Shown one piece after another: positions 46,170 to 56,600 of a stretch of 64,000 nt of DNA. The DNA comes from Humibacillus sp. DSM 29435 (GTDB taxonomy: Bacteria > Actinomycetota > Actinomycetes > Actinomycetales > Dermatophilaceae), in contig NZ_MAST01000012.1 of the NCBI RefSeq assembly GCF_001758225.1, positions 62,001 to 126,000 of the forward strand, in the 5' to 3' direction. The position numbers were made by a program, and so were the translations under genes. Position 1 is the first letter of the stretch. Every line of letters begins with the position of its first letter. The notes beneath the pieces were generated by a model, which was given only the letters and a program-made list of their open reading frames with translations, was not told the origin of the DNA and made no database searches.

Positions 46170-47815
46170 TGAGCGACACCCTCAGCGGGCTGCTCACGAT
46201 CGGCGTGCTTGTCGTGGCCCTGGTCGTCGTGCACGTGCCCCTTGGCAACTGGATGGCGAAAGTCTTCACGGACGAACGGCACTGGCGGCCGGAGCGGGTC
46301 TTCTACCGGCTCTCGCGCGTCGACGCCTCGTCGGAACAGGGCTGGCGCTCCTACTCGGTGGCCGTGCTCGCCTTCTCGGCCGTCAGCATCGTCGTGCTCT
46401 TCCTGCTCATCGCCCTGCAGGGGGTGCTACCACTCGCTCGAGGTGCCGCGATGCACCTCGATACCGCGCTCAACACCGCCGTCTCGTTCGTGACCAACAC
46501 CAACTGGCAGTCGTACGCCGGTGAGTCGGGCGTCTCTCCCGTGGTGCAGACCCTCGGTCTGACCGTGCAGAACTTCGTGTCGGCAGCCGTCGGTCTGTCG
46601 GTGGCCGTGGCACTGGTGCGCGGGCTGGCCCGCTCGGGCGGCGCCACCATCGGCAACTTCTGGGTCGACCTCGTGCGGAGCGTCGTTCGCGTGCTGCTGC
46701 CCATCGCTGTCGTCGGTGCGGTGCTGCTGCTGCTGGGCGGCGTCATCTCGAACCTCGCCGAGCCCACGACCATCACCACGGTCTCGGGTGGCCAGCAGGT
46801 GATCCAGGGCGGGCTGGTGGCCTCGCAGGAAGCGATCAAGGAGCTCGGCACCAACGGTGGCGGGTACTTCAACGCCAACTCGGCCCATCCGTTCGAGAAC
46901 CCGAACGCCCTCACCAACCTGCTCGAGATCTTCCTCATCCTCGTCATCCCCTTCTCACTGCCACGCACCTACGGCGTGCTCGTGGGCGACCGCCGCCAGG
47001 GCTTCGCCGTGGCCGGCCTGATGGCCGCCCTCTGGGGCATCATGCTCACCGTCATCACATGGTCTGAGGTGCACTCGGCCGCCGGCCCACTGGGTTCCCT
47101 GGAGGGCAAGGAGGTGCGCTTCGGCCCGTGGGCCTCCAGCCTGTTCGCCGCGAGCACCACCGGCACCTCGACCGGCGCCGTCAACTCGTTGCACGAGAGC
47201 TACAGCGCACTCGGCGGCGGCGGGGCGCTGTTCTCGATGCTGCTCGGCGAGATCTCTCCCGGTGGGGTGGGCACCGGCCTCTACGGCGCGCTGCTGATCG
47301 CGATCCTCACCGTGTTCATCTCCGGGCTCATGGTCGGGCGCACCCCCGAGATCCTCGGCAAGTCGATCGGCCGGCGGGAGATCACCCTCACGGCCCTGGC
47401 CCTGCTGGTGATGCCGGCGCTCGTGCTCGTCTTCACCGGCATCGGGCTCGTTCTTCCGAACGTGAGGGCGCAGATGCTCGCGTCTGGCCCCCATGGTCTC
47501 ACCGAGGTGATGTACGCCTACGCCTCGGCCTCGAACAACAACGGCAGCGCCTTCGCCGGTTTCTCGGCCGACGCCCCCTACACCAACCTCACCCTCGCGC
47601 TGTGCATGCTGCTCGGCCGGTTCGTGACCATCGCGCTCGTGCTGGCCCTGGCCGGCTCGCTCGTGGCGCAACGTCGCCGCCCGGCCACCTCCGGCACCCT
47701 GCCCACCCACTCACCCACCTTCGTGGGCCTGCTCGTCGGGATCTCACTCGTCGTCTCCGGACTGACGTTCTTCCCCGCGCTGGCCCTCGGTCCCCTCGCG
47801 GAGGCACTCGCATGA
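46169..47815 (+). CDS. kdpA: KdpA, K+-binding translocating subunit
   Basis: 548 residues with about ten transmembrane helices and four pore-like repeats related to SKT potassium channels. Diagnostic stretches are [15 protein letters not shown] (first selectivity loop), [20 protein letters not shown] and the late [12 protein letters not shown]. KdpA binds and moves K+ within the KdpFABC P-type ATPase complex, which operates at very low external K+. Starts in overlap with the kdpF stop and ends in a 4-base ATGA overlap with kdpB. Confidence 0.96.
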   Translation: MSDTLSGLLTIGVLVVALVVVHVPLGNWMAKVFTDERHWRPERVFYRLSRVDASSEQGWRSYSVAVLAFSAVSIVVLFLLIALQGVLPLARGAAMHLDTALNTAVSFVTNTNWQSYAGESGVSPVVQTLGLTVQNFVSAAVGLSVAVALVRGLARSGGATIGNFWVDLVRSVVRVLLPIAVVGAVLLLLGGVISNLAEPTTITTVSGGQQVIQGGLVASQEAIKELGTNGGGYFNANSAHPFENPNALTNLLEIFLILVIPFSLPRTYGVLVGDRRQGFAVAGLMAALWGIMLTVITWSEVHSAAGPLGSLEGKEVRFGPWASSLFAASTTGTSTGAVNSLHESYSALGGGGALFSMLLGEISPGGVGTGLYGALLIAILTVFISGLMVGRTPEILGKSIGRREITLTALALLVMPALVLVFTGIGLVLPNVRAQMLASGPHGLTEVMYAYASASNNNGSAFAGFSADAPYTNLTLALCMLLGRFVTIALVLALAGSLVAQRRRPATSGTLPTHSPTFVGLLVGISLVVSGLTFFPALALGPLAEALA

Positions 47816-49893
47816 CCCAGACGACCGACCGGCCGGCCGCCCCGACACCTGGCTCGAGCACCGCGACCCTGCTCCGGCAGATGCTCGCCACCCTCCCCCA
47901 GGCCTTCGTCAAGCTCGACCCTCGCCACGTCTGGCGCAGCCCCGTCGTCTTCGTCGTCTGGGTCGGCTCGCTGCTCACCACCGTGTTCGCCGTGGTCAGC
48001 CCTTCGTGGTTCGCCTGGCTGATCACCATCTGGCTGTGGGCGACGGTCGTGTTCGCCAACCTGGCCGAGGCGGTGGCCGAAGGTCGCGGCAAAGCCCAGG
48101 CCGCCACCCTGCGGGCCACCCGCACCGACACGATCGCCCACCGTCGGGGCGCCGGCGGCGTGGTGGAGGAGGTGTCAGCCGCCGACCTCACCATCGGTGA
48201 CCTCGTGGTCGTCCACCCCGGCGAGGTCATCCCCGGCGACGGCGACGTCGTCGAGGGCATGGCCACGGTCGACGAGTCGGCCATCACCGGGGAGTCGGCG
48301 CCCGTCATCCGCGAGTCGGGGGGCGACCGGTGCGCCGTCACCGGCGGCACCACCGTGCTGTCCGACGGCATCGTGGTCAAGGTGACGACGCGACCCGGTG
48401 AGAGCTTCATCGACCGCATGATCGCTCTCGTCGAGGGCGCGGCCCGCCAGAAGACCCCGAACGAGATCGCTCTGACGATCCTGCTCACGACTCTGACGAT
48501 CATCTTCCTGCTGGCCGTGATGGCGCTGCAGCCGTTGGCGATCTACTCCGGCTCGGCCCAGACGCCGATCGTGCTCATCGCCCTGCTCGTGTGTCTCATC
48601 CCGACCACCATCGGCGCTCTGCTCTCGGCCATCGGCATCGCCGGCATGGACCGGCTCGTGCAGCGCAACGTGCTGGCCATGTCGGGTCGAGCCGTCGAGG
48701 CTGCCGGCGACGTGTCGACCCTGCTGCTCGACAAGACCGGCACCATCACCTTCGGCAACCGTCGGGCCACGCAGCTGCTCGCCGCTCCCGACCTGGGCAC
48801 CGAAGAGATCACCCGGGTGGCCTACCTCAGCTCGCTCGCCGACGAGACTCCAGAGGGCCGTTCGATCGTGGAGCTCGCGGCCCTTACCCTCACGGACGGC
48901 GAGCGCGCCGAGCTCGACGAGAAGACCGAGCAGGGCTGCGAGTTCGTCGCCTTCACGGCCCAGACCCGCATGTCGGGTGTCGACCTGGCGTCGGGGCTGG
49001 CCGTGCGCAAGGGTGCGTCCGACTCGGTGCTGCGCTGGGTGCGGGACAACGGCGGTCAGGTACCGCAGGGGGTGCTCACCGATGTCGACGCCATCGCCAC
49101 CTCGGGCGGTACGCCGCTCGTCGTCGCGAGCCATGAGCCCGGCCGCACTGCCCGAGCCCTCGGCGTCGTGCACCTCAAGGACGTCGTCAAGCCGGGCATG
49201 AAGGAGCGCTTCGCGCAGCTGCGCGCCATGGGGATCAAGACCGTCATGATCACGGGCGACAACCCGCTGACGGCCAGGTCGATCGCCGCGGAAGCGGGGG
49301 TCGACGACTATCTCGCCGAGGCGACCCCGGAAGACAAGATGGCCCTGATCAAAAAAGAGCAGGAGGGCGGACGCCTCGTGGCGATGACCGGGGACGGCAC
49401 CAACGACGCTCCCGCTCTCGCCCAGTCAGACGTGGGTGTCGCCATGAACACCGGCACGTCGGCCGCGAAGGAGGCGGCCAACATGGTCGACCTCGACAGC
49501 GACCCGACGAAGCTCATCGACATCGTCTCCATCGGCAAGCAGCTGCTCATCACCCGCGGCGCCCTCACGACGTTCTCGATCGCCAACGACATCGCGAAGT
49601 ACTTCGCGATCATCCCTGCGATGTTCGTCGTGCTCTTTCCCGGTCTCGACGCCCTCAACATCATGGGTCTGTCGACGCCCACATCGGCCATACTCTCGGC
49701 CGTCATCTTCAACGCGCTCATCATCATCGCGTTGATTCCCTTGTCGCTTCGGGGAGTTCGGTACCGACCCTCTAGCAGCACCGCCCTGCTGCGCCGCAAC
49801 ATCCTGCTCTACGGCGTGGGCGGAATCATCGCGCCGTTCATCGGCATCAAGCTGATCGACCTGCTCGTCAGCCACCTTCCCGGAATGATGTGA
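47812..49893 (+). CDS. kdpB: KdpB, catalytic P-type ATPase subunit
   Basis: 693 residues. The phosphorylation site DKTGT has its aspartate at residue 307 and the actuator motif TGES is at 159-162, both at the positions known from E. coli KdpB. Other P-type motifs are [11 protein letters not shown] and [12 protein letters not shown]. It hydrolyses ATP to drive K+ transport through KdpA. The ATG at 47812 overlaps the kdpA stop; a longer in-frame region upstream is a shadow of kdpA. Phosphorylation at Ser162 inhibits the E. coli enzyme, and this serine is conserved. Confidence 0.97.
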   Translation: MTQTTDRPAAPTPGSSTATLLRQMLATLPQAFVKLDPRHVWRSPVVFVVWVGSLLTTVFAVVSPSWFAWLITIWLWATVVFANLAEAVAEGRGKAQAATLRATRTDTIAHRRGAGGVVEEVSAADLTIGDLVVVHPGEVIPGDGDVVEGMATVDESAITGESAPVIRESGGDRCAVTGGTTVLSDGIVVKVTTRPGESFIDRMIALVEGAARQKTPNEIALTILLTTLTIIFLLAVMALQPLAIYSGSAQTPIVLIALLVCLIPTTIGALLSAIGIAGMDRLVQRNVLAMSGRAVEAAGDVSTLLLDKTGTITFGNRRATQLLAAPDLGTEEITRVAYLSSLADETPEGRSIVELAALTLTDGERAELDEKTEQGCEFVAFTAQTRMSGVDLASGLAVRKGASDSVLRWVRDNGGQVPQGVLTDVDAIATSGGTPLVVASHEPGRTARALGVVHLKDVVKPGMKERFAQLRAMGIKTVMITGDNPLTARSIAAEAGVDDYLAEATPEDKMALIKKEQEGGRLVAMTGDGTNDAPALAQSDVGVAMNTGTSAAKEAANMVDLDSDPTKLIDIVSIGKQLLITRGALTTFSIANDIAKYFAIIPAMFVVLFPGLDALNIMGLSTPTSAILSAVIFNALIIIALIPLSLRGVRYRPSSSTALLRRNILLYGVGGIIAPFIGIKLIDLLVSHLPGMM

Positions 49894-50471
49894 TCATCGT
49901 GACCTCCTTCATCAGACAGTCCGTCGCCGGGCTTCGCGCCCTGCTCGTGTTGACCGTCGTGCTCGGCCTGCTCTACCCCGCACTGGTGTGGGGCGTCGGC
50001 CAGGCGGTCGGGCGCAGCCAGGCCGCCGGCTCTCTTGTGACCGTCGACGGTGCCGTCGTCGGCTCGAGCCTCATCGGGCAGGAGTGGAAGGGCGAGAAGT
50101 GGTTCCACTCCCGTCCCTCAGCCGGCGACTACACCGGCGATGTCAGCGGGGGGTCGAACCTGGGCCACGGCCCCGACCTCGACGCGGCCGTGGCCGAGCG
50201 CGCCAAGCAGGCCGGCATCCCGGTGCAGGGCTCGCCCGCCGACGCGCTCACCGCGTCGGCAAGTGGCCTCGACCCGCACGTCACTCCCGAGAACGCAGCC
50301 CAGCAGGTGGCTCGGGTGTCGGCGGCCCGCGGCCTGCCGGCATCCGACGTGCAGCGCCTCGTCGACGAGCACACCCAGGGCCGAACCCTCGGCTTTCTGG
50401 GTGAACCGCGGGTCAACGTGCTGCAGCTCAACCTCGCTCTCCAGGGTCTGACGACCGCGGCGACCGGCTGA
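49890..50471 (+). CDS. kdpC: KdpC, periplasmic-facing subunit of the K+ ATPase
   Basis: 193 residues with one N-terminal transmembrane helix (about 10-33) and an extracytoplasmic domain. Family motifs are [40 protein letters not shown] and the C-terminal [18 protein letters not shown]. KdpC assists K+ binding and complex assembly. The GTG start overlaps the kdpB stop by four bases; a second GTG three codons later is possible. Confidence 0.95.
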   Translation: MIIVTSFIRQSVAGLRALLVLTVVLGLLYPALVWGVGQAVGRSQAAGSLVTVDGAVVGSSLIGQEWKGEKWFHSRPSAGDYTGDVSGGSNLGHGPDLDAAVAERAKQAGIPVQGSPADALTASASGLDPHVTPENAAQQVARVSAARGLPASDVQRLVDEHTQGRTLGFLGEPRVNVLQLNLALQGLTTAATG

Positions 50472-50490
50472 GACTGGCAGGATCGGCGTC

Positions 50491-53001
50491 ATGGCACGTG
50501 GGCAGCTGCGCATCTACCTCGGGGCCGCTCCCGGGGTGGGCAAGACGGTCGCCATGCTCGACGAGGCGCACCGCCGCGTCGAGCGAGGCACCGATCTGGT
50601 GGTGGGGTACATCGAGACGCACGACCGGCCGTACACCCACGCCCTGGTCGAGGGTCTCGAGGTGCTGCCGCGCCGGGTCTTCGAGCACCGTGGCTCGCAG
50701 CTGCTCGAGCTCGACACCGAGGCTCTGATCGCCCGCCGCCCGCAGGTCGCCCTCGTCGACGAGCTGGCTCACACGAACGCCCCCGGGTCGAAGCACGACA
50801 AGCGCTGGCAGGACGTCGAAGACCTGCTGGAGGCCGGCATCGACGTGCTCTCGACCGTCAACATCCAGCACCTCGAGTCGCTCAACGACGTGGCCAGGGC
50901 CATCACGGGGGTGCGTCAACGCGAGACCGTGCCCGACCAGGTGGTGCGCCGGGCCGAACAGATCGAGCTGGTCGACATGACCCCGGAAGCGTTGCGCCGC
51001 AGGATGGCTCACGGAAACGTCTACCGGGCCGAGAAGGTCGACGCGGCGCTGGCGAACTACTTTCGGGTCGGTAACCTCGCGGCCCTGCGTGAGATCGCCC
51101 TGCTGTGGTTGGCCGACCGCGTCGACGAGGCGATGGAGCGCTACCGGGCCGCACAGGGCATCGACCGGCAGTGGCCGACCCGCGAACGGGTCGTCGTGGC
51201 GCTGACCGGTGGCGGAGAGAGCGAGACCCTGCTGCGCCGCGGGGCGAGGATCGCGACCCGCTCTGCGGGAGGCGACCTCATCGCGTGTCACGTCCGTTCG
51301 GCGGACGGGCTGGCGGTCGACGACCCTGCCGCCATCGAGCGCCTGCGGCGGCTCACCACCGACCTCGGCGGCGAGTTCCACGACGTCTCGGGGCATGACG
51401 TCGCCTCGGCGATCCTCGACCATGCCCGCGGCGCGAACGCCACCCAGATCGTGGTGGGCGTCAGCCGACGCAGCCGGTGGCAGGCGGTGCTGCGCCCCAG
51501 CATCGCCTCGGAGGTCGCCGACCGGTCTGGCGACATCGACGTGCACCTCGTCTCACACGAGAACTCCCGGGTCGGGCGCAGGAGCCGGCGCGTCGGAGCC
51601 CTGCCGCGATCACGAGTGCTGGCCGGCTGGGGTCTCGCGACGCTCGGTCTGGGTCTGCTGACCGCCCTGCTCATCGGGAGCAACGAACCCGAGGCCCTCT
51701 CACTCGACCTGCTGCTCTATCTGGCCCTGACCGTGGCGTGTGCGCTCGTGGGCGGCATCTGGCCGGCCCTGTTCTGCGCCGTCGCCGGTTCGGTCGCCGT
51801 CAACTGGTTCTTCACCGACCCGGTGGGCACCCTTTCGATCAGTGACCCTCCGAACGCGCTGGCCCTGCTGGTCTTCGTGCTCGTCGCGATGGGCGTGTCG
51901 TCGGTGGTGAACGTCGCTGCTCGTCGCGCCGAGCAGGCGCAGGCCGCGCAGCGCGAGTCCAGTGCACTGGCTTCGCTGAGCCGCGACCTGCTGGCACAGC
52001 CCAAGCCGCTGCCGGTGCTGCTCGACAAGGCCACGGCCGCCCTCGGCATGCGCAGCGCCGTGATCGCCACGCCCTCCCCCGGCGGACTCACCATCGTGGC
52101 CAGCAACCAGCCCGGAACCGAGGTCGGTGACCTCCTGCCCGCCGGTCAGGACTGGGCCGTCGACACCGCCCTCGACGACGGCGCCCACCTGCTGCTGGAC
52201 GGCCCACCCGTCGCCGCCGAGAACCAACGCCTCGTCGGAGCCTATGCCGCTCACGCCCTCATCCTGCTCGCCCGCGAAGAGCAGTCGCGCGCCGCCAAGG
52301 AGGCGGCCGGCCTGGCCCGCGACAACGCGGCCCGCACCACGTTGCTCGCGGCCGTGTCGCACGACCTGCGCACCCCGTTGTCGAGCATCAAGGCAGGGGT
52401 CTCGATGCTGCGACAGACAAGCGTCTCGTTGCCGGAGAGCGACCGGGCCGAGCTGCTCGAGTCGGTCGAGGACTCGGCCGACCGGCTCGATGCCCTCATC
52501 GGCAACCTGCTCGACCTCTCCCGTCTCGAGACCGGCATGGTCAAACCGCACGCCCACGAGATCGACCTGCTCGACGCGGTGCACGCCACCGTGCGCACCA
52601 CCACGGCGCCGGCGCGGGTCGACGTCGCCCTCGACCACGACCTGCCGGCGGTCGTCGCCGATCTCGGGCTGCTCGACCGGGTGGTCGCCAACGTTGTCGA
52701 GAACGCCCTTCGACACAGTGCGGGCGCCGACGTGCGCATCACGGCCAGCCGCATCATCGACACGGTCCAGCTTCGTGTGAGCGACCAGGGCCCCGGTGTC
52801 GACGACGCCGACAAGGAGCGGATCTTCGCCGCCTTTCAGCGTGCCGGTGATGCACCCCAGGGTGACGGGCTGGGTCTCGGGCTCGCGGTGGCCCGTGGTC
52901 TCATGACCGTGATGGGCGGCACCCTGGTGCCGGAGGACACTCCTGGAGGGGGGCTGACCATGGTGATGGAGCTGCCAGTGGCCGACGCGAGCCTGCGGTG
53001 A
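50491..53001 (+). CDS. kdpD: KdpD, sensor histidine kinase of the Kdp system
   Basis: 836 residues, full length. The KdpD domain comes first (Walker A GAAPGVGKT at 11-19, VDELAHTNAPGSKHDKRWQD), then a universal-stress-protein-like domain, about four transmembrane helices, a GAF-like region, a HisKA box with the phospho-acceptor His near residue 624 (AVSHDLRTPLSS) and a HATPase domain with DQGPGVDDADKERIF and GLGLGLAVARG. It phosphorylates KdpE when K+ is limiting. It begins 19 bases after kdpC and its stop overlaps kdpE, so sensor and pump are in one operon. Confidence 0.96.
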   Translation: MARGQLRIYLGAAPGVGKTVAMLDEAHRRVERGTDLVVGYIETHDRPYTHALVEGLEVLPRRVFEHRGSQLLELDTEALIARRPQVALVDELAHTNAPGSKHDKRWQDVEDLLEAGIDVLSTVNIQHLESLNDVARAITGVRQRETVPDQVVRRAEQIELVDMTPEALRRRMAHGNVYRAEKVDAALANYFRVGNLAALREIALLWLADRVDEAMERYRAAQGIDRQWPTRERVVVALTGGGESETLLRRGARIATRSAGGDLIACHVRSADGLAVDDPAAIERLRRLTTDLGGEFHDVSGHDVASAILDHARGANATQIVVGVSRRSRWQAVLRPSIASEVADRSGDIDVHLVSHENSRVGRRSRRVGALPRSRVLAGWGLATLGLGLLTALLIGSNEPEALSLDLLLYLALTVACALVGGIWPALFCAVAGSVAVNWFFTDPVGTLSISDPPNALALLVFVLVAMGVSSVVNVAARRAEQAQAAQRESSALASLSRDLLAQPKPLPVLLDKATAALGMRSAVIATPSPGGLTIVASNQPGTEVGDLLPAGQDWAVDTALDDGAHLLLDGPPVAAENQRLVGAYAAHALILLAREEQSRAAKEAAGLARDNAARTTLLAAVSHDLRTPLSSIKAGVSMLRQTSVSLPESDRAELLESVEDSADRLDALIGNLLDLSRLETGMVKPHAHEIDLLDAVHATVRTTTAPARVDVALDHDLPAVVADLGLLDRVVANVVENALRHSAGADVRITASRIIDTVQLRVSDQGPGVDDADKERIFAAFQRAGDAPQGDGLGLGLAVARGLMTVMGGTLVPEDTPGGGLTMVMELPVADASLR

Positions 53002-53675
53002 GCACGGTTCTCGTCGTCGACGACGACCCACGGCTGCAGCGCACCCTGTCGATCGCGCTGCGCGCCCACTCGCACCACGTGTTGACGGCCAATGACGGTC
53101 GAACCGCACTCGCCGTGGTCGCCGAGGAGTCGCCCGACGTCGTGATCCTCGACCTCGGGTTGCCCGACCTCGACGGTACCGAGGTGCTGCGCCGCATCCG
53201 GCAGACCTCGCTGGTGCCCGTCATCGTGTTGTCGGCCCGACACGAGTCCGACGACAAGGTCGAGGCCCTCGACCTCGGCGCCGACGACTACGTGACCAAG
53301 CCGTTCGGCGTCGAGGAGCTGCTGGCCAGGGTGCGGGCCGCGGGTCGGCGGGCCGGCGACATCGGTCGGCAGCTCGGCGTCATCGAGACCTCCCACTTCA
53401 CCCTCGACTTCGCCGAGCGCAGAGCCGTGGTCGCCGGTCGGGACATCCGCCTCACCCCGACGGAGTGGCGGGTGCTCGAAGCACTGTGCCGAGAGCCCGG
53501 CCACCTCGTGACGCAGCAAGACCTGCTGCGTTCGGTCTGGGGACCGTCCTACGGGCGCGAGTCCAACTACCTCCGTGTCTACGCCAACCAGCTGCGTCGC
53601 AAGCTCGAGCCCGACCCTGCCGTTCCCCGCCACCTGATCACCGAGCCGGGTCTCGGCTACCGCTTCGTGCTCTGA
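52998..53675 (+). CDS. kdpE: KdpE, response regulator of the Kdp system
   Basis: 225-residue OmpR-type regulator. The receiver aspartate is Asp52 in VILDLGLPDLDG and the conserved lysine is in DDYVTKPFG; the C-terminal winged helix contains LTPTEWRVLEALCREPGHLV and RVYANQLRRKLEPDP. It should activate kdpFABC, probably at the phased repeats upstream of kdpF. The GTG start overlaps the kdpD stop by four bases. It ends 12 bases before the convergent wall-protein gene. Confidence 0.96.
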   Translation: MSTVLVVDDDPRLQRTLSIALRAHSHHVLTANDGRTALAVVAEESPDVVILDLGLPDLDGTEVLRRIRQTSLVPVIVLSARHESDDKVEALDLGADDYVTKPFGVEELLARVRAAGRRAGDIGRQLGVIETSHFTLDFAERRAVVAGRDIRLTPTEWRVLEALCREPGHLVTQQDLLRSVWGPSYGRESNYLRVYANQLRRKLEPDPAVPRHLITEPGLGYRFVL

Positions 53676-53687
53676 ACCGGGCCTCGC

Positions 53688-56600
53688 CTACGGCTGGTAC
53701 TGACGGCGACGACGACGATCGACTACGAGCAGGCCTCCGCCGACCAACAGCAGCGCGGCCGCCGAACCGAGCAGGATGCCGACCGAGGAACCGGTGATCG
53801 GCAGCGACGGGCCGGCCGGCGGCGCCGTCGGCGGCACGGTTGGTGGCGGAGTCGGCTTCGGCGGCGTCGTGTGCTCGGTGGAGCACACCGAGACACCCGA
53901 GGCGGCAGGTGCTGCTGTCGAGCGGCCCCCGGGGATCGTGGGCGACACCAGCGGCGCCGTTCCGGCACAGGTGGTCGGCGGCACGTCACCGGTACTCGTG
54001 ACGCTGTTGCGCAGGGTCTGGCTGTAAGCGTCGTCGTTGACCCGCACGGCGTACTTCAGAGTCAGCTGCGCTCCCTTCGTCAGCGTGCCGACGGTCCACA
54101 CCAGCTTCCCGGTGGCGACGTCGAACGCGACGCTCGTGCCGGCCGGCGGCGTGATCGCCGCCAGGGTCGCGCTCGTCAGCACCGCCGTGAGGTCGTCGAC
54201 GACGACGACCTCGTGCACCGGCACGGTGCCGGTCGAGTCGAGGGTCACCGAGTAGGTGATGTTCGACCCCGGGGCCACCTGGGTGCCCGAGGCGGGGTCG
54301 CTGCTCTTGCTGACCGAGTACGCCCCGTCGGTGCGGGTCACGGTGTTCGTCGCCACGAGGTCGACATTGGGCACCGGGGTGTCCTCCTGCGGGCGCGGGA
54401 TGACGAACGTCACCGACCGGGCATCCGGCGCGTCCAGCGGCTCCGCGGGCACCGGAGCGATGGTGAACTCGGGGTCGCTCCACGCCCAGGCGGCATCCTG
54501 GAGCGCGGGCAGGGCCTCGGCGGGCTCGGTCACCGTGCAGGTGCTGTCGACCGGGATCTCCGGGTCTTGACCCACGAAGGCGGTGCCGTCGCGCGCCACG
54601 CTGAAGTCTCCCGTGATCGCGTCACCGACGCCGGGTTGGCACGTCCACGACATCGGGAACGTCGCCGCCGGGTCGAGAATCCCCTCGGTGTCGCCTACGA
54701 CCTCCTTGGCCATCGAGAAGGTGCCGAACTGCCGCTCGATCGGGTTGAGAACGCGCAGCGGCGGAGTGGGAGTGGCGGGCGGGGTGACCGTCACGGGGTC
54801 GATGACGACGGGGTCGCCCCAGACGTAGGAGTCGTCGTTGTCGACCGGCTGACCGGTGGAACCGGGTAGGTTCTCGGTCGCGTTGCAGACCGAGCCGACC
54901 AGGATGCCGGAGGCCAGCCAGGGCGCGCCGGGCCTGGCCTGCCACGTGGTCACGACCGGGTCGTCGTCACCGTAGCGGCAGCTCAGAGTGCCGGTGTAGT
55001 CGCGGGTGTCGGCGCCCAGATCTGCGCCGGGCCCGGTCACCGCCTTCTGGACCTGGACGTCGGAGTAGACCCGAATGACCGTGTTGGCGATGGCAAGGGA
55101 TGCCGTCTCGCCCGTGATCAGGGTGACTGTGTCGGGGGTGTAGACCGCGGGCCCCCAGTCGAACGAGCCGTCGACCAGCACGTCGGGGTTCAGGGTGTCC
55201 TCCTGCACGGAGCACACGGACGTGGCCGGCACGCGGGCGTCTTCAGGCGTGAACAACACCGTGGAGGTGCCCGCCGTGACGCTGAACCGGTCGGAGTAGG
55301 TGTCGGTGCCCTGGGCGCAGGTCCACACCCCGGCGAACTTCGTACCGGGCTTGACCCCGCCAGCGGGGTCGGTGAGAGTCTTGCTCAGCTGGAGGCCCGC
55401 GTAGAGCCGCTGCACGCTGTTGGTGACCTGGACGGTCGTGGTGCCACCGGCCTCGACGGTGGCCGGCGGCCCGACCACTGCTGGAGCCCAGCTGTACGAG
55501 GAGTCCGGCAGACCTGTGCCGGCCGGCGTGTTCTCGGTGACCGTGCACTTCGAGCCGAGCAGCAGCCCGTCGACGGTCTGCTTCGCGTTGGCGCCCGGGG
55601 TGATGCTCCAGGTGCCGGTGACCGGGTCGTCGGTGCCGTACTGGCAAGAGTAGGTGCCGGTGAACGTCGCGTTGGGGTCGACGACGCCGAACGAGTCGCG
55701 CACCGCCTTCTCGATCGTGAGCGAGCTGCGTACCCGCACGATCGGGTTCTGAGCGAGGAAGACCTGTTCGGGCTTGGCCCGGGTCAGCACGAACGAACCC
55801 GCCGGGTCGTAGACCGGTGCACCCCACGCGTAGGAGGTGTCTTTGAGCAGCGCCTGGCTGGGGGTGTCCTCGTAGCCCGAGCAGGTCCAGCCGATGCTGG
55901 CCACGATCGGCTTCTCACCGCCGTCGGCGATGGTGCCGTCGGCGAACCGGGTCGGCACCCCGGGCTGCCCGGGCACGTAGCACTCACCGTGCAGGGTGAA
56001 GTTCTCGTCGGTGCCACCGGTGTAGCCCTCAGTGGCCCCGGTGATCTGCTTGCGTACCAGCACCGTGCCGCTGTCGCGGGTGAGGGTGTTGGTCACGCCG
56101 ACCGTGTTGGGGCCGGGGCTCGCGACCGTGGTGCCGGTGATGGTCGGGTCGAGCCAGCGGAAGGCGGGGTCACCCGACGGGGTGCCGAGGTCGCCCTCGG
56201 TGGCGATGCAGGTCGAGGTGACCGGGATGTCGTCGGCGAGCACGGTGCCGTCGGGCCCCGCCTTGACGCTCACCGAACCACTGCCGACGGTCGAGCCGCG
56301 GTAGGTGCAGCTCCAGTTGATGTCGTAGAGCCGGTCGGGGTCGATGATGCCCTGTGTTCCGACGAACCTCTTGACGAGGTTGACCGGCGCCGTCACGCGC
56401 AAGATGGGGTTGCTGATGCCGATCGACGGGGTGGTGTTCTCCACCACCTCGACGGTGGCGTCGGCCGGGCTGTAGTCGGGGGTTTCCCAGGCGTACGAGG
56501 CGTCGAGCAGGCCGCCGGTGAGCGTCGACTCTGTGGCGACGCACGTGCTACCGACGGGGATGCCGTCTTGGGTCGTCTCACCGGGGATCGGCACGTCGAG

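Noticed and set aside
46083-53675. kdp operon as a recent foreign insertion
   Set aside because: Composition and codon style match the neighbours, overlaps are intact, and no mobile-element remains were seen; an old insertion relative to mycobacterial order remains possible.
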